A stretch of 64,000 nt of DNA. Origin: Actinomadura atramentaria DSM 43919 (GTDB taxonomy: Bacteria; Actinomycetota; Actinomycetes; Streptosporangiales; Streptosporangiaceae). Position numbers and translations under genes: made by a program. Shown here piece after piece: positions 52,616-61,657 of this stretch. The DNA is taken from the NCBI RefSeq assembly GCF_000381885.1, contig NZ_KB907214.1:62001-126000 (forward strand), given 5' to 3'. The notes beneath the pieces were generated by a model. That model saw nothing but the letters and a program-made list of their open reading frames with translations. It had not been told where the DNA came from and searched no databases. Position 1 is the stretch's first letter, and every line of letters starts with the position of its first letter.

Positions 52616-53980
52616 ATGGCATCGAACTCCCGCGCCCCCAACTCATCGCTGGCCCGGCTGCTCGACGAGGCCCGCTGGCGCAACGGCGACCTCGCCCGCG
52701 CCGTCAATCACCTCGGCCGGAACGCCGGGCTCGCGTTGAACTACGACGACTCCGCCGTCAGTCACTGGCTCGCCGGCACCATGCCGCGCCGCCGCGCACG
52801 GTCCCTGGTGTGCGAGGCTTTCTCCCGCCGCCTTCACCGTCCCATCACCCTCTACGAGGCCGGGCTCGAACCCGAAGAACGAGACGACCCCGCATTCACG
52901 GGACGTCTTCGGGAACCGGTGTGGGACGCGGATATCCTGACCGGACTCATCACCCTGGGGGGCGCGGACATGGACCCTTCCCGACGCGCGATACTCACCG
53001 CCGGCCTGTACTCGGCAGCCCTGGCCATCCCAGGCTGGAGCGACATCCAGGGCCGCTTCGCACTGGCGGCGACGAATTCGCAAACCACGATCGGCGCTAC
53101 CGACGTCGACGCCGTCCGAATGATGACCGACCACCTGTCCAGCCTCGACGACCAGTTCGGCGGCCGAACCGTCCGGCCCATGGCCGCCGCGTTCCTCGTC
53201 AACACCATCGCCCCGCTGCTGCAAGCCAACGCGAGCGAAAGCGTCCGCCGCGACCTGCTGTCAGCCGCCGCCGATCACTGCTACCTGACCGGCTACATGG
53301 CGATGGACGAACGCGCCGACCAACTCGCTCAGCGGTATTACCTCAAAGCCCTTCAATTGGCGGCGGCGGCCGACGACCACCTCACGTACGCCACAACGTT
53401 GCGAGGCATGAGCGTGATGGCGGTAGACCTCGGCCATTCCACCGATGCTCTCGACCTGGCGGACGGCGCGTGGGGAGCCTCACCCGAAGCCGGCCCGCGC
53501 ATGAAAGCCTTCCTCGCAGGACAACTCGCTCACGCACAGGCGGCCAACGGCCACCGTCGCCAGGCTTTGACGCACCTGCGTGAAGCCGAGACCGCCATGG
53601 AGAAAGCCGAATCCCAGACCAAGGCCCTCGGCAGCTACGATCCCGCATCAATGAATTACCACATCGCGCAAGTCCGCTACGCCATCGGCGAAAAAGCTGC
53701 ATCCATCAGCGCGATGGAGCAAGCCGACCTCCTTCGCGACCATATCTACCGCCGCGCCCGCGTCCGACACCTCGGAGCCCTCGCCGAACGCAAACTCGAA
53801 ATCGGGCACCTCGAAGCCGCATGCGCCGACTGGGAACGCATGCTGGACGATTATCCCCACGTGAGTTCCGGACGATGCGACGACCGCTTCAACAACATGA
53901 AGCAAGCTTTGGGGCATCACCGCAAGAACCCGAAAGCCCGCCAACTCCTTGAGCGCGCAACCACAATGACACGCCCCTAG
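52616..53980 (+). CDS. HTH/TPR transcriptional regulator of the cargo cluster
   Basis: 454 residues from ATG 52616 (GGAGGA 5-6 bp upstream). The N terminus SLARLLDEARWRNGDLARAV ... DDSAVSHWLAGTMPRRR has the XRE-like pattern of Streptomyces-type regulators; from about residue 110 onwards helical TPR-like repeats fill the protein (LAQRYYLKALQLAAAADDH, ALTHLREAETAMEKAE). No enzyme motifs. It is divergent from the main operon, so it probably controls it; the ligand is unknown. Confidence 0.8.
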   Translation: MASNSRAPNSSLARLLDEARWRNGDLARAVNHLGRNAGLALNYDDSAVSHWLAGTMPRRRARSLVCEAFSRRLHRPITLYEAGLEPEERDDPAFTGRLREPVWDADILTGLITLGGADMDPSRRAILTAGLYSAALAIPGWSDIQGRFALAATNSQTTIGATDVDAVRMMTDHLSSLDDQFGGRTVRPMAAAFLVNTIAPLLQANASESVRRDLLSAAADHCYLTGYMAMDERADQLAQRYYLKALQLAAAADDHLTYATTLRGMSVMAVDLGHSTDALDLADGAWGASPEAGPRMKAFLAGQLAHAQAANGHRRQALTHLREAETAMEKAESQTKALGSYDPASMNYHIAQVRYAIGEKAASISAMEQADLLRDHIYRRARVRHLGALAERKLEIGHLEAACADWERMLDDYPHVSSGRCDDRFNNMKQALGHHRKNPKARQLLERATTMTRP

Positions 53981-54235
53981 AAGGATCGGCTTCTGCTGGT
54001 TCCTGCGGGCCCATAGGCCCCGTGGTCGATGGCGTAGCGGTCTCTACCGCAACCAAGCCTTGGATTCGCGCCAATCACCACCGGTCTCGAACCGCCACGC
54101 AACCGCCCGGCGGCTGTATGCCGGAAGTCCCACGGTTCTGCGGTGTCCCATGGCCGGATGCCCCATGGCCGGACCTCGTGCCGGTGCGGGTCTCGTCCTC
54201 CCGGTGGGTGGGTTGTGGCGCCGGCCTGGCGTTCC

Positions 54236-54335
54236 GTCAACCCGGGCTCTCGCTGCGCTCGCTCCGGGGCGGTTCAGAGATCCTTTTCCTCCTGCGTCGG
54301 AAAAGCATCTTGTCCCGCCCGGGCCGCCGGGTGTG
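54236..54335 (+). promoter_or_regulatory. Structured leader, copy B, upstream of DUF932 operon
   Basis: A diverged second copy of the leader at 32764-32850: CAACCCGGGCTCTCGCT, hairpin with outer arms GGGCGG (54267-54272) / CCGCCC (54315-54320), AGAT / ATCT, inner TTTTCC (54284-54289) / GGAAAA (54299-54304) and loop TCCTGCGTC, then GGGCCGCCGG. The outer stem differs in sequence from copy A but still pairs. It starts about 185 bp before the DUF932 gene. The remainder of 53981-54419 has no supported gene. Confidence 0.65.
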
Positions 54336-54419
54336 ACGGCCCGCGGGCGGCCGACGCCGCCGAGTTCTTCCACCGGGAGAACGGACCCTCCGTTCTTCCC
54401 CGGACCGGAAGGACCGTTC

Positions 54420-55586
54420 ATGACCGCATCCGCCATCGCGTCCACGGCGCGGCACGCCGATCTCACCGACCTGGTGTCGGTGCTGCGCGACCAGCAGGGC
54501 CGCAAGCTCGACATCGTCGCCCCGGCGAGCACGCTGCACGCCGAGCACGGGCAGCTCGTGATCGCCGGGACCGAGCCGATCCTGACGCCCACGGGCGTCT
54601 CCACCAGCGACGGCCTCTACCAGCCGACGGCGGTGTTCGAGCAGGGCATCGCCGCCAAGCTGGGCATCAACGCCCCGTACCTGCGCAAGTGCCGGGCTGA
54701 AGCGCTGCCGCTGTGGGACGCCAACGTCAACGGCTGGCTGGAGCGCGCGAACCCCGGTCAGGCGTACCTGGTGCGGTGCCTGCGCGGCACCGGCCGGTCC
54801 CGCAGCGGCGCGGAGCCGACGTCCGGGATCGCGCGGGCGCTGCTGAGCGACAGCTACAAGACCATCGACCACCTGGACGTGCTGACCGCCGCGCTCGACG
54901 GCATCGACCGGGCCGGCGTGCCGATCCAGATCCAGGGCTGCGACCTGACCGACTCGCACATGTACGTGCGGATCTACTCCCCGGCCGTGCGGGTCATGGC
55001 GCCCGCACTGCTCCACGACTACGTCAGCCCGTTCTCCGGCGCGCGGGGCGCGGACAACCCCACCGTCTGGGGCGGGTTCGTGATCCGCAACTCCGAGGTC
55101 GGGGCCGGGGCGGCGACGATCACGCCGCGGCTGGTGGTGGAGATCTGCAACAACGGCTACACCATCACCGCCGACGCGCACCGCTCGGTCCACCTGGGCA
55201 AGCGGCTGGCCGAGGGCACCGTGGACTGGAGCGCGCAGACCTCTGCGGCGAACCTGGAGCTGATCACCTCCGAGACCCGCGACGCCGTCGCCCGGTTCCT
55301 GGACCCCGCCTACGTCCACCGCGTCGTCGCCGACATCCAGGCCAAGGCTGGCTTCCGGATCGAGGAGCCCGAGAAGACCATCAAGTCGGTCTCGACCCGG
55401 CTGCGGTTCACCGAGGACCAGCAGAACGCCGTCTTCGCCCACTTCATCCAGGGCGCCGACCTCACCGCGGGCGGCGTCATGCACGCCGTCACCGCGACCG
55501 CCCAGACCCTCCCCGACGCCGACGCCGCCCACGACATGGAGTCCCGCGCGCTCCAGGCCCTCCACCTGGCCGCCGCCCGCCCCTGA
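54420..55586 (+). CDS. DUF932 domain protein
   Basis: 388 residues; GGAAGGA 6 bp before ATG. DUF932 segments visible: LPLWDANVNGWLERANPG, ALLSDSYKTIDHLDVLTAAL, VWGGFVIRNSEVGAGAATI and EICNNGYTITADAHRSVHLG. This family is widespread in plasmids and phages (phage/plasmid-like protein, near LGT annotations) and is often next to SSB and recombination genes, as here; its biochemical role is unknown. First gene of the second backbone operon. Confidence 0.88.
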   Translation: MTASAIASTARHADLTDLVSVLRDQQGRKLDIVAPASTLHAEHGQLVIAGTEPILTPTGVSTSDGLYQPTAVFEQGIAAKLGINAPYLRKCRAEALPLWDANVNGWLERANPGQAYLVRCLRGTGRSRSGAEPTSGIARALLSDSYKTIDHLDVLTAALDGIDRAGVPIQIQGCDLTDSHMYVRIYSPAVRVMAPALLHDYVSPFSGARGADNPTVWGGFVIRNSEVGAGAATITPRLVVEICNNGYTITADAHRSVHLGKRLAEGTVDWSAQTSAANLELITSETRDAVARFLDPAYVHRVVADIQAKAGFRIEEPEKTIKSVSTRLRFTEDQQNAVFAHFIQGADLTAGGVMHAVTATAQTLPDADAAHDMESRALQALHLAAARP

Positions 55587-55632
55587 CCTGCGGTTACCCC
55601 ACGGGCTGTGGCTCGCCGATTGCTTCGCCTTC

Positions 55633-55661
55633 GCCCCGTCCGGCCGTGCGCCGGGCGGGGC
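55633..55661 (+). terminator. Hairpin after DUF932 gene
   Basis: GCCCCGTCCGGC / GCCGGGCGGGGC (12 bp with one G-U pair) around a 5-base loop, followed by CCTTGTTCT. A probable terminator or attenuator before the next gene. Confidence 0.65.
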
Positions 55662-55694
55662 CCTTGTTCTCCCCCACCACGAAAGGGATCGCCC

Positions 55695-56315
55695 ATGACC
55701 CGACGCCACCTTCACCCCGTCCCCTCACCGCGTTCCGGGCAGGACCGGCCGCGCGCCGCCGTCGAACCGCCCGGCGAGGTCGGGGTCTCCGCCCGTCTCC
55801 TGGCCGACGCGCTGTCGCGGGCGCGTGCGGGGCGGGACGGCCTCACCGTGCAGCACCTCGAACGCCACGACGGCACCCGGCTCCTCTACCTGGACGGTGG
55901 CGACGTCGAAGCGTTCGTGTACCTCGGCACCAACGCCGACACCAACCCCCGCCCCGCGTCCGATTCCGCGCTCAGTCAGCCCGCTCCGAGAGCGGTCACC
56001 CAGAGCGGGCTGGCAGCCGCCGATCCGCTGGTCATCCAGCTCCATCCCCGCAGCGAAGCCGGACGTCGACGGCTGCAGGTCCTGGTCCACGACGTCCCCG
56101 CCCTGCTCGTGGCGCTGGATCCCAGCCAGTTCGTCTTCGAACTGGGCCCCGACAACAGCCCGCTCCCACGGGCTCGCTGCCGTCGCTGCCAAGCGCGCAT
56201 CACCTTCTACGACGGCAGCGGCCTGGACACCGTCCTTGACGACCTCGCCGCGCACACCTGCCGACCCGACCGCAGCGCCACGGCGCGCCCGGCCGGTGAG
56301 GAGACGCAGTCGTGA
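55695..56315 (+). CDS. Hypothetical protein with C-terminal zinc-finger-like motif
   Basis: 206 residues; AAAGGGA before ATG 55695. The N-terminal half has helices and a strand pair (HDGTRLLYLDGGDVEAFVYLG); after a polar linker the end carries RCRRCQARITFYDG ... AAHTC, a C-x2-C and H-x-C arrangement able to bind zinc. No family recognised. A 4-bp overlap with a GTG reading of the next gene suggests coupling. Confidence 0.65.
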   Translation: MTRRHLHPVPSPRSGQDRPRAAVEPPGEVGVSARLLADALSRARAGRDGLTVQHLERHDGTRLLYLDGGDVEAFVYLGTNADTNPRPASDSALSQPAPRAVTQSGLAAADPLVIQLHPRSEAGRRRLQVLVHDVPALLVALDPSQFVFELGPDNSPLPRARCRRCQARITFYDGSGLDTVLDDLAAHTCRPDRSATARPAGEETQS

Positions 56316-56350
56316 GCCCGATCAGCGACGGCGAGCCGGGAGGGTGCCCG

Positions 56351-56575
56351 ATGAGCGGGATGACCGATGCCGTCGCCTACCTGCTCGACGTCGCCGCCGA
56401 AACCGGCCTGACGGCCCACGATCTGGACGAGTTGGTCTGCGACGCCAAGTCCGCCGAGGCCGCCGCGGTCAACAACGACGGGATGCACGCCCAGCTCACC
56501 TACCTGGCGGCCGGTGGCGACGCCGGGGTGATCGCCGCGCAGTTGCGCAACCTCGCGCGGGAGGCAGGGCGATGA
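56351..56575 (+). CDS. Small hypothetical protein
   Basis: 74 residues from ATG 56351, chosen because GGGAGGG lies 6 bp upstream; a GTG at 56312 overlapping the previous stop would add 13 residues. All-helical, acidic-to-neutral ([21 protein letters not shown] ... [17 protein letters not shown]), as in small phage proteins. Ends with an ATGA overlap into the next gene. Confidence 0.65.
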   Translation: MSGMTDAVAYLLDVAAETGLTAHDLDELVCDAKSAEAAAVNNDGMHAQLTYLAAGGDAGVIAAQLRNLAREAGR

Positions 56576-56988
56576 CGTCCCGCTCCCGCCCCGCCCGCAG
56601 CGCCGCGACCCAACGCCTCACTCTGGCCGACCGGTTGGTCGCGACCGGCGTCGTCTCCGCCGACGACCGGGACGTCCTCGCGGTCCTGCTACCGGTTCGC
56701 GGGCAGCCGAGCCCGACGTTCCTGGCCCGGCTCGGCCTCACCAGTGCCCGCCCGCCGGGCCTCAGCCGCCAGGCCGGCGATGTGCTCGGCGGCATCGCCC
56801 GCAGTTCCCTCGGCTGGGCGCCCGTCGCCTACGCCGACCGCGCCTTCCTCCTCCGCCGAACCGGGCCGGTCACGTTCCTGGACGACGTCGACGACCTCCC
56901 GCGCGCCGTCGCCGCCCTCATCCGGCACTGGCGCACCGCCCCGCACTCCCACACCACCACCTATCCCCGAAAGGACCAACGCCCATGA
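56572..56988 (+). CDS. Hypothetical protein
   Basis: 138 residues. Starts inside the previous stop (ATGA) and ends inside the SSB start (ATGA), so it is fully coupled. The N terminus is basic ([20 protein letters not shown]), the rest is helical with [19 protein letters not shown]. No known family; possible DNA-binding partner of SSB from context. Confidence 0.65.
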   Translation: MTSRSRPARSAATQRLTLADRLVATGVVSADDRDVLAVLLPVRGQPSPTFLARLGLTSARPPGLSRQAGDVLGGIARSSLGWAPVAYADRAFLLRRTGPVTFLDDVDDLPRAVAALIRHWRTAPHSHTTTYPRKDQRP

Positions 56989-57566
56989 ACACCGAGATCA
57001 CACTGGTCGGCAACCTCGTGGACGACCCCATCCTGCGGTTCACCTCCACCGGCAGGTCCGTGGCCAACTTCCGCGTCGCCTCCACCCCCCGCTACCCCGA
57101 CCGGGCCACCGGCGAGTGGAAGGACGGCGCGACGCTCTTCCTCACCTGCAACGTGTGGGGAACGCAGGGCGAACACTGCGCCGAAAGCCTGCTGCGCGGC
57201 ACGGAGGTGATCGTCCGCGGCCGGCTCAAGCAACGCTCCTACGAGACCCGCGAGGGCGAACGCCGCACCGTGTACGAGATCGAAGCCGACGTCGTCGGCC
57301 CGACCCTGCGCCGCGCCACCGCCACCATCACCAAGATCCAGCGCACCACCGCACCCGCACCCGGATCGCACGGTGCGCCCACCGGCCCCGACGGGTCCTT
57401 CGGCCAGCCCTCCCCCGCCGACACCGGCGCGCCCGCCGACCCGTGGGCATCCCCGGCCTCGCCGGGGTCGCCTGCCGGACCGTGGAACCCGGCCCACGCC
57501 CCCGTCCCGGCCGGTACCGCAACGAACACCGGATACGCGAACAACGGTGTCAAGCCGCCGTTCTGA
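56985..57566 (+). CDS. ssb: Single-stranded DNA-binding protein
   Basis: 193 residues. The OB-fold is clear: [50 protein letters not shown] and [14 protein letters not shown] Pro/Gly/Ala-rich linker ends in NNGVKPPF: the usual acidic DDxxF tip that recruits partners is replaced by a neutral-basic tip, a common change in plasmid or phage SSBs. It supports DNA replication or transfer of the element. Confidence 0.95.
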   Translation: MNTEITLVGNLVDDPILRFTSTGRSVANFRVASTPRYPDRATGEWKDGATLFLTCNVWGTQGEHCAESLLRGTEVIVRGRLKQRSYETREGERRTVYEIEADVVGPTLRRATATITKIQRTTAPAPGSHGAPTGPDGSFGQPSPADTGAPADPWASPASPGSPAGPWNPAHAPVPAGTATNTGYANNGVKPPF

Positions 57567-57657
57567 ACCATCCGCCAGACCGCAGACCGCAGCCGGACCT
57601 TCCCGGCTGCGGCCTGCGCCGCTTCCCGCGACCCAAGACGAAAGGTAGGTGACGTCG

Positions 57658-58833
57658 ATGGGCGACGTCGTGCTGTCGCTCGGAATGGGCGTCGATTCCG
57701 TCGGGATCCTCACCCGTTTTCTTCTTGAGCCCGAAACACGCGGATTCGATCTGCGCGACCTCATCGTGATGACGGCGATGACCGGGGACGAATTCGCAGA
57801 GACCGGCGAGCATATGCAGCGGTACATGCTGCCGCTCATGCGCACCCACCGTGTGCGGTACGTGCAGTTGTCGCGCGGCGGTCCCCGGCGCGGCGACGGC
57901 TACGTCGTCCTGAACGATTCCGCACAACCCGCCCGCATGCATATGACCGGGCCATGGCGGCTGCAGGACGAACTCCTGCGAAACGGGACGGTTCCGCAGT
58001 TCGCCCGCAACCGGCGTACCTGCAGTGAAAAAAGCAAAGCTACCCCGCTGGACCAGTGGAAGCACGACCATCTCGGCGACCAGCCCTACCAGCATATCCT
58101 CGGCTTCTCCGCCGAAGAGGAAAAACGGATCGCACGCGACGCGACCTACACATCCCACAACCGGCAGGCACGGTTCCCCCTCGCACACGAGTGGGGCTGG
58201 ACCCGCCAGGACACGCTCGGCTACCTCCACGAGGTATACGGCGGCGAATGGCCGCGCAGTTGCTGCGTCTACTGCCCCTTCGCGATATCCGACACCGAAT
58301 ACCTGGCCGAGCGATGGCGACGTGACCCCGACGCCGCCGTCCTCGCACTCGTCATGGAAAGACGGTCCGTGACCCTCAATCCCCGCTCCACCCTGTTCGC
58401 CCGCGGCAGCGCCTGGCAGTTCGCCCGCGACCATTCACTCCTGCAAGCCCTCGCGTGCGCGGACGAGATGCTGCGCGACGGCACGTGGGCGATCTACGAC
58501 GTTCGCCGGATCTACCACGCCGCAACCGACAAGACAATCGGACAACCCATCACCAGCAAGAAAGGGAGCGCTTGGCGCAGCGTCACCACCCTCGCCGAAG
58601 GAACACAGAGCCGCATGATCCGCGAACTGCACCACCTAGCGCGCGCACATCGGGCCACGCCCCAAGTCGACGAGTTCAACATCCATCGCCTCATGATTCG
58701 ATGCCCGACCACTCCCTACCCGACGACCGAACGTTTCCTCAGCGTCGGCCCCGCGGGGATCGACGACAAACGTCGCAAGAGTTTCGCGGGCACGTGGTCG
58801 AAGCTCGTCGATCAGACCCGGCTCGCGGCGTAA
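57658..58833 (+). CDS. PP-loop ATPase, PAPS-reductase-like, second type
   Basis: 391 residues from ATG 57658 (GTG 57649 is an alternative). The PP-loop is VLSLGMGVDSVGILTRF (SLGMGVDS, residues 7-14), a variant of SGGxDS seen in phage and plasmid relatives; SCCVYCPFA near 202 is the CxxCPF motif of the same families and may hold a metal. LMTAMTGDEFAETGEHMQRY-like and TSHNRQARFPLAHEW segments continue the match. It is unrelated in detail to the PP-loop protein at 37492 and ends the second operon. Substrate unknown; base thiolation or deazaguanine chemistry are possible. Confidence 0.8.
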   Translation: MGDVVLSLGMGVDSVGILTRFLLEPETRGFDLRDLIVMTAMTGDEFAETGEHMQRYMLPLMRTHRVRYVQLSRGGPRRGDGYVVLNDSAQPARMHMTGPWRLQDELLRNGTVPQFARNRRTCSEKSKATPLDQWKHDHLGDQPYQHILGFSAEEEKRIARDATYTSHNRQARFPLAHEWGWTRQDTLGYLHEVYGGEWPRSCCVYCPFAISDTEYLAERWRRDPDAAVLALVMERRSVTLNPRSTLFARGSAWQFARDHSLLQALACADEMLRDGTWAIYDVRRIYHAATDKTIGQPITSKKGSAWRSVTTLAEGTQSRMIRELHHLARAHRATPQVDEFNIHRLMIRCPTTPYPTTERFLSVGPAGIDDKRRKSFAGTWSKLVDQTRLAA

Positions 58834-59304
58834 CAATGAGACTTGGCAGCGAGCTTGGCGCCCGGCAGCGGTTTCGCATCCGTGTTTCGATCGGTGGCCC
58901 GGCCAAGAGGGGGAGGTCCGCTGCGGATGCGGCGACCTTCCGCGATCCGATAGCAAGCACCTCGGCCCCGACACGGCGGTCCACCCCGTAACGAACAGTC
59001 CCTACTTGACTGCGATGTGTGTCCGTTTCGGTGAGAGTTTCGGCAGGTCAGGAGACTTTTTACCGACCAATCTGACCGTTACCTTCCGTTACCGTCCACG
59101 GCAGGGCAGGGCATCTCCCCTGGTAGGCGGGATGTGCACTCGGTGACCGCTGCTACGCGACTGGTCGTTCCGTCCGAGATGTCCCGCTACTACCTGGTAA
59201 CCAGGCGAATACGGAGCGCATGAATCGGTTCAAGATGTGAGACGATCAGCGGCGCGGCAGGTACCTCCCGCGATGCGGGGCGCGGAGGCGCCGACCAACT
59301 CTCC
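58834..59304. promoter_or_regulatory. Intergenic region with operator-like palindrome
   Basis: About 470 bp. CCTGGT-A-ACCAGG (59193-59205) is a perfect palindrome; CCGTTACC-type 8-mers repeat near 59077-59095. A 51-codon open frame from 58836 is not supported by a ribosome-binding site or homology. Probably the promoter region for the next operon. Confidence 0.5.
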
Positions 59305-59328
59305 ATGTTCACCGAGGAGGAACACACC

Positions 59329-59433
59329 ATGACCGATCCCCACGCGGCGGCCACAAGCGCCGTCCGACGCGCCTCGCGCCCGCCCGCCTGGCACCGGTGT
59401 CCTGGCTCCCCGGCCTCTCGCATGGTGCGCTGA
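59329..59433 (+). CDS. Small open reading frame before DUF3800 gene
   Basis: 34 residues (TDPHAAATSAVRRASRPPAW ...). GAGGAGG with 8 bp spacing before ATG 59329 is one of the best ribosome-binding sites in this region; an in-frame ATG at 59305 would give 42 residues. It ends 16 bp before the DUF3800 start. Could be a leader or a small antitoxin-like peptide, but no family is recognised. Confidence 0.35.
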   Translation: MTDPHAAATSAVRRASRPPAWHRCPGSPASRMVR

Positions 59434-59449
59434 ATCCAGCGGGAAAATC

Positions 59450-60190
59450 ATGACCGACCGCACGTACGCCTTCATCGACGAGGCCGGGCAACGGTCTCGC
59501 TCTGCCAAGTCGAGCGACCACTTCGTCATGTCGGCTGCGATCATCGACGAGGAGCACCTTCCGGATGCGGCCTCTTTCTTGGACAAGCTCCGCGTCGACC
59601 TCGGTCGGCGGCCGACTGACCACCTCCACTGGAGGAACCTCAAAGGCCACCCGCTCAGGGTGCACGCCGTGCGAAGCATGGCTCAGCAGGAGTGGCTCAC
59701 CGTCTCCAGCGTGGTGGTGTGCAAGAGGCACATCACGACTGGTACCGAAGAGATGGACGACGACCGGTCATACCTGCTCACGATGCGCTACCTCGTGGAA
59801 CGTTTGTCGTGGCTCGCGCGTGACCGAAACCGGCAGTTGACCTACACGCTGGCGCACATCACCCGCTTCAAGCTGGAAACGCTTCGGGAGTACGAGCGGC
59901 TGCTCCGGGAGGCGCCCGACTGCCAGGTGGCGTAGCCGTGGCTCGATCCGCGTGGGGGGCGGATCGACCAGCCGAGGCGTGAGGAGCTGCTGCAACTGGC
60001 CGATCTGTCAGCGTCCGCGACGTTCGCGGCGTTCGAGCCTGACGAGTTTGGCAACACCGAGACCCGTTACCTCCGCGAGGTGGCGGGACGCCACTACCGT
60101 CGCAAGGACAATCTGACGTCCTACGGGCTGAAGATGCATCCCTGGCGGGAACCCACAAAGGCCGCCTACCCGTGGGTGGCGACCTTGTGA
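59450..60190 (+). pseudogene. DUF3800 protein interrupted by an in-frame amber codon
   Basis: Reads TYAFIDEAGQRSRSAKSSD at the N terminus, the DUF3800 signature with the FIDEAG active-site-like Asp/Glu, and continues to EAPDCQVA. A TAG at 59933-59935 then interrupts; the same frame goes on as PWLDPRGGRIDQPRREELLQ, LADLSASATFAAFEP, TRYLREVAG and SYGLKMHPWRE to TGA 60188-60190, all typical DUF3800 sequence. So one nonsense change splits a 246-codon gene. DUF3800 proteins have an RNase H-like fold and are often found with phage-defence and mobile genes. Confidence 0.85.
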
Positions 60191-60410
60191 GCACGTCGAC
60201 CGGCTGACGCCGCGTTCGCGGGTGCCCCTGTTTCCAGTGGCAGACGGCCGCCCGTGCGTAGTTATTTTCTACCAAGACCCTCTGACACTCAACCGTGGGG
60301 TTCGGTTCAGCGTACCGAGGCTTTACCATCCGGCGACCTGTTACACGGAAGCGTTTCGTTACTTCCGAGTTGCCTACGATCGCCTCCCTGGCACCGCTGT
60401 GAACGACAAA

Positions 60411-60446
60411 AGCGCCCCTGCGCTCCGCTCGGAGCGCAGGGGCGCT
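60411..60446. terminator. Perfect 16-bp stem hairpin
   Basis: AGCGCCCCTGCGCTCC, loop GCTC, GGAGCGCAGGGGCGCT, preceded by an A-run (ACAAA). Probably a terminator for the DUF3800 transcript. Confidence 0.85.
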
Positions 60447-60630
60447 CACTGTTGCGGTCCAGGACTGCTGGCGGATGCCCGAGCCTCTGGGCGCCGTCCG
60501 CGATCCGCAGCGCCCGGTCGTCCGCAGTCCTGCTGGTTGGCGGCTTTGCCCGCAGGACCGCCGACGGCAAACGGTTGGACGCGGTCGGCGGCTGCGGCGC
60601 GGGCTGCATCAACGTCCGCGAGGGTGCACA

Positions 60631-60689
60631 CCGGGCGGGCCGGGTCAAGGCACCCCGGAGGGGGCCCCGCCTTGACCCGGCCCGCCCGG
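60631..60689. repeat. Long inverted repeat, 21-bp perfect arms
   Basis: CCGGGCGGGCCGGGTCAAGG+C (60631-60651) is exactly complementary to 60669-60689, with a 17-base GC-rich loop. Far stronger than a normal terminator; it may be a terminator, a cruciform, or a transfer/replication site. Confidence 0.85.
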
Positions 60690-60739
60690 CGCGCTGAGCG
60701 GTGCGCGTTGACGCAGCCCGCGCCCCGAAGGAGCCGCAC

Positions 60740-60979
60740 ATGAGCCGCACCCGTAAAGACCGTCCGCGCCGCCTGCGGGAACTCGACCCGCCGCCTGGCC
60801 GCGAGCGTCGTCTTCCGACGACGCCGCGCTGGTGGCGCCGCCACGTCTGGTACGCCCCGGACCGGCAGCGCGCCCGCGTCGCCTGCCGTGCCAGCGCGAC
60901 CGAGTTCAACACCTGCGGCGATGTCGACACCGTCATCCCGGCCGAGCAGCACCGGCAGAACGCCAAGTTGCTGTGGTGA
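60740..60979 (+). CDS. Small basic hypothetical protein
   Basis: 79 residues; AAGGAG 6 bp before ATG. N-terminal half is highly basic (RTRKDRPRRLRELDPPPGRE), followed by PRWWRRHVWYAPDRQRARVAC and a more polar end AEQHRQNAKLLW. Pattern typical of small DNA- or RNA-binding proteins of actinobacterial elements, no family recognised. Confidence 0.6.
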   Translation: MSRTRKDRPRRLRELDPPPGRERRLPTTPRWWRRHVWYAPDRQRARVACRASATEFNTCGDVDTVIPAEQHRQNAKLLW

Positions 60980-61010
60980 GCCGCCCCGCGGCCGGTTCCC
61001 GGCCGTGATT

Positions 61011-61046
61011 CCGCCCGGTGCCGGGCTCCCGCGCGGCACCGGGCGG
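61011..61046. terminator. Hairpin after small basic protein gene
   Basis: CCGCCCGGTGCCG / CGGCACCGGGCGG (13 bp perfect) around a 10-base loop, then TCTTCTCG. Confidence 0.75.
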
Positions 61047-61111
61047 TCTTCTCGCCGTCTCTCCGATTCCCCGTCCGCTGTCGAAGGACCCGTTCAAAGG
61101 ACCGTTCCGTC

Positions 61112-61657
61112 ATGCGCTTCTTCCCTGTCCGCCGTCCCGCCGACCCGTCCGTCCCTGAACTTCGCCGGGCCGCGCGGCTCCCGCTCGGCGACGCCGAACT
61201 GCGGGACCTGACACTCGCCGCCTTGGCCGCCGACGGCTACGACGAGGACGACTGCCCGTTCGCGATCGAGTACGTCCAAGACGTCGTCGCGTTCCACGGC
61301 GATGTCTGCAACGCCATCCCCGACGGGTACCGCCACGTCGTCCAGGACGTGGGCGTGTGGCCCATCGCCGACGAGTTCGACGCGCTGGTCACCCTGGATC
61401 TGCCCGGCGTGCCACGGCTGGCGTCCCTGACCGTTGACGCCAGGAACTTCACGAACCCCGAACCGGGAGGCACCGCGGCCAACGCCGCGTTCGCGCTGGA
61501 CGAACTCCTCTACCAGGCCCGTTCCCTGACGGCGGAGTTCGAGACGGCGCTGCACGCCGCACCCGGCGCTCTCTGGCCGATGCGGCGCAGGCGACGCCGC
61601 GCGCGGCCGCTCCCCGCGCGGGCCGAGCACCGACGTCTCAGGAGGTGGGTCGCGTGA
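61112..61657 (+). CDS. Hypothetical protein
   Basis: 181 residues. Starts MRFFPVRRPADPSVPELRRA; middle contains DDCPFAIEYVQDVVAFHGDVCN and DEFDALVTLDLPG; ends in an extremely basic tail ([21 protein letters not shown]). Beta-rich core plus Arg tail suggests nucleic acid contact. The stop overlaps the next gene start (GTGA). No family recognised. Confidence 0.6.
   Translation: MRFFPVRRPADPSVPELRRAARLPLGDAELRDLTLAALAADGYDEDDCPFAIEYVQDVVAFHGDVCNAIPDGYRHVVQDVGVWPIADEFDALVTLDLPGVPRLASLTVDARNFTNPEPGGTAANAAFALDELLYQARSLTAEFETALHAAPGALWPMRRRRRRARPLPARAEHRRLRRWVA

Larger units (their letters stand above)
60191..60739. other. Noncoding region with two strong hairpins
   Basis: No supported gene. It contains the two large inverted repeats listed separately; the remaining sequence gives only Arg-rich chance frames. 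Confidence 0.6.
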
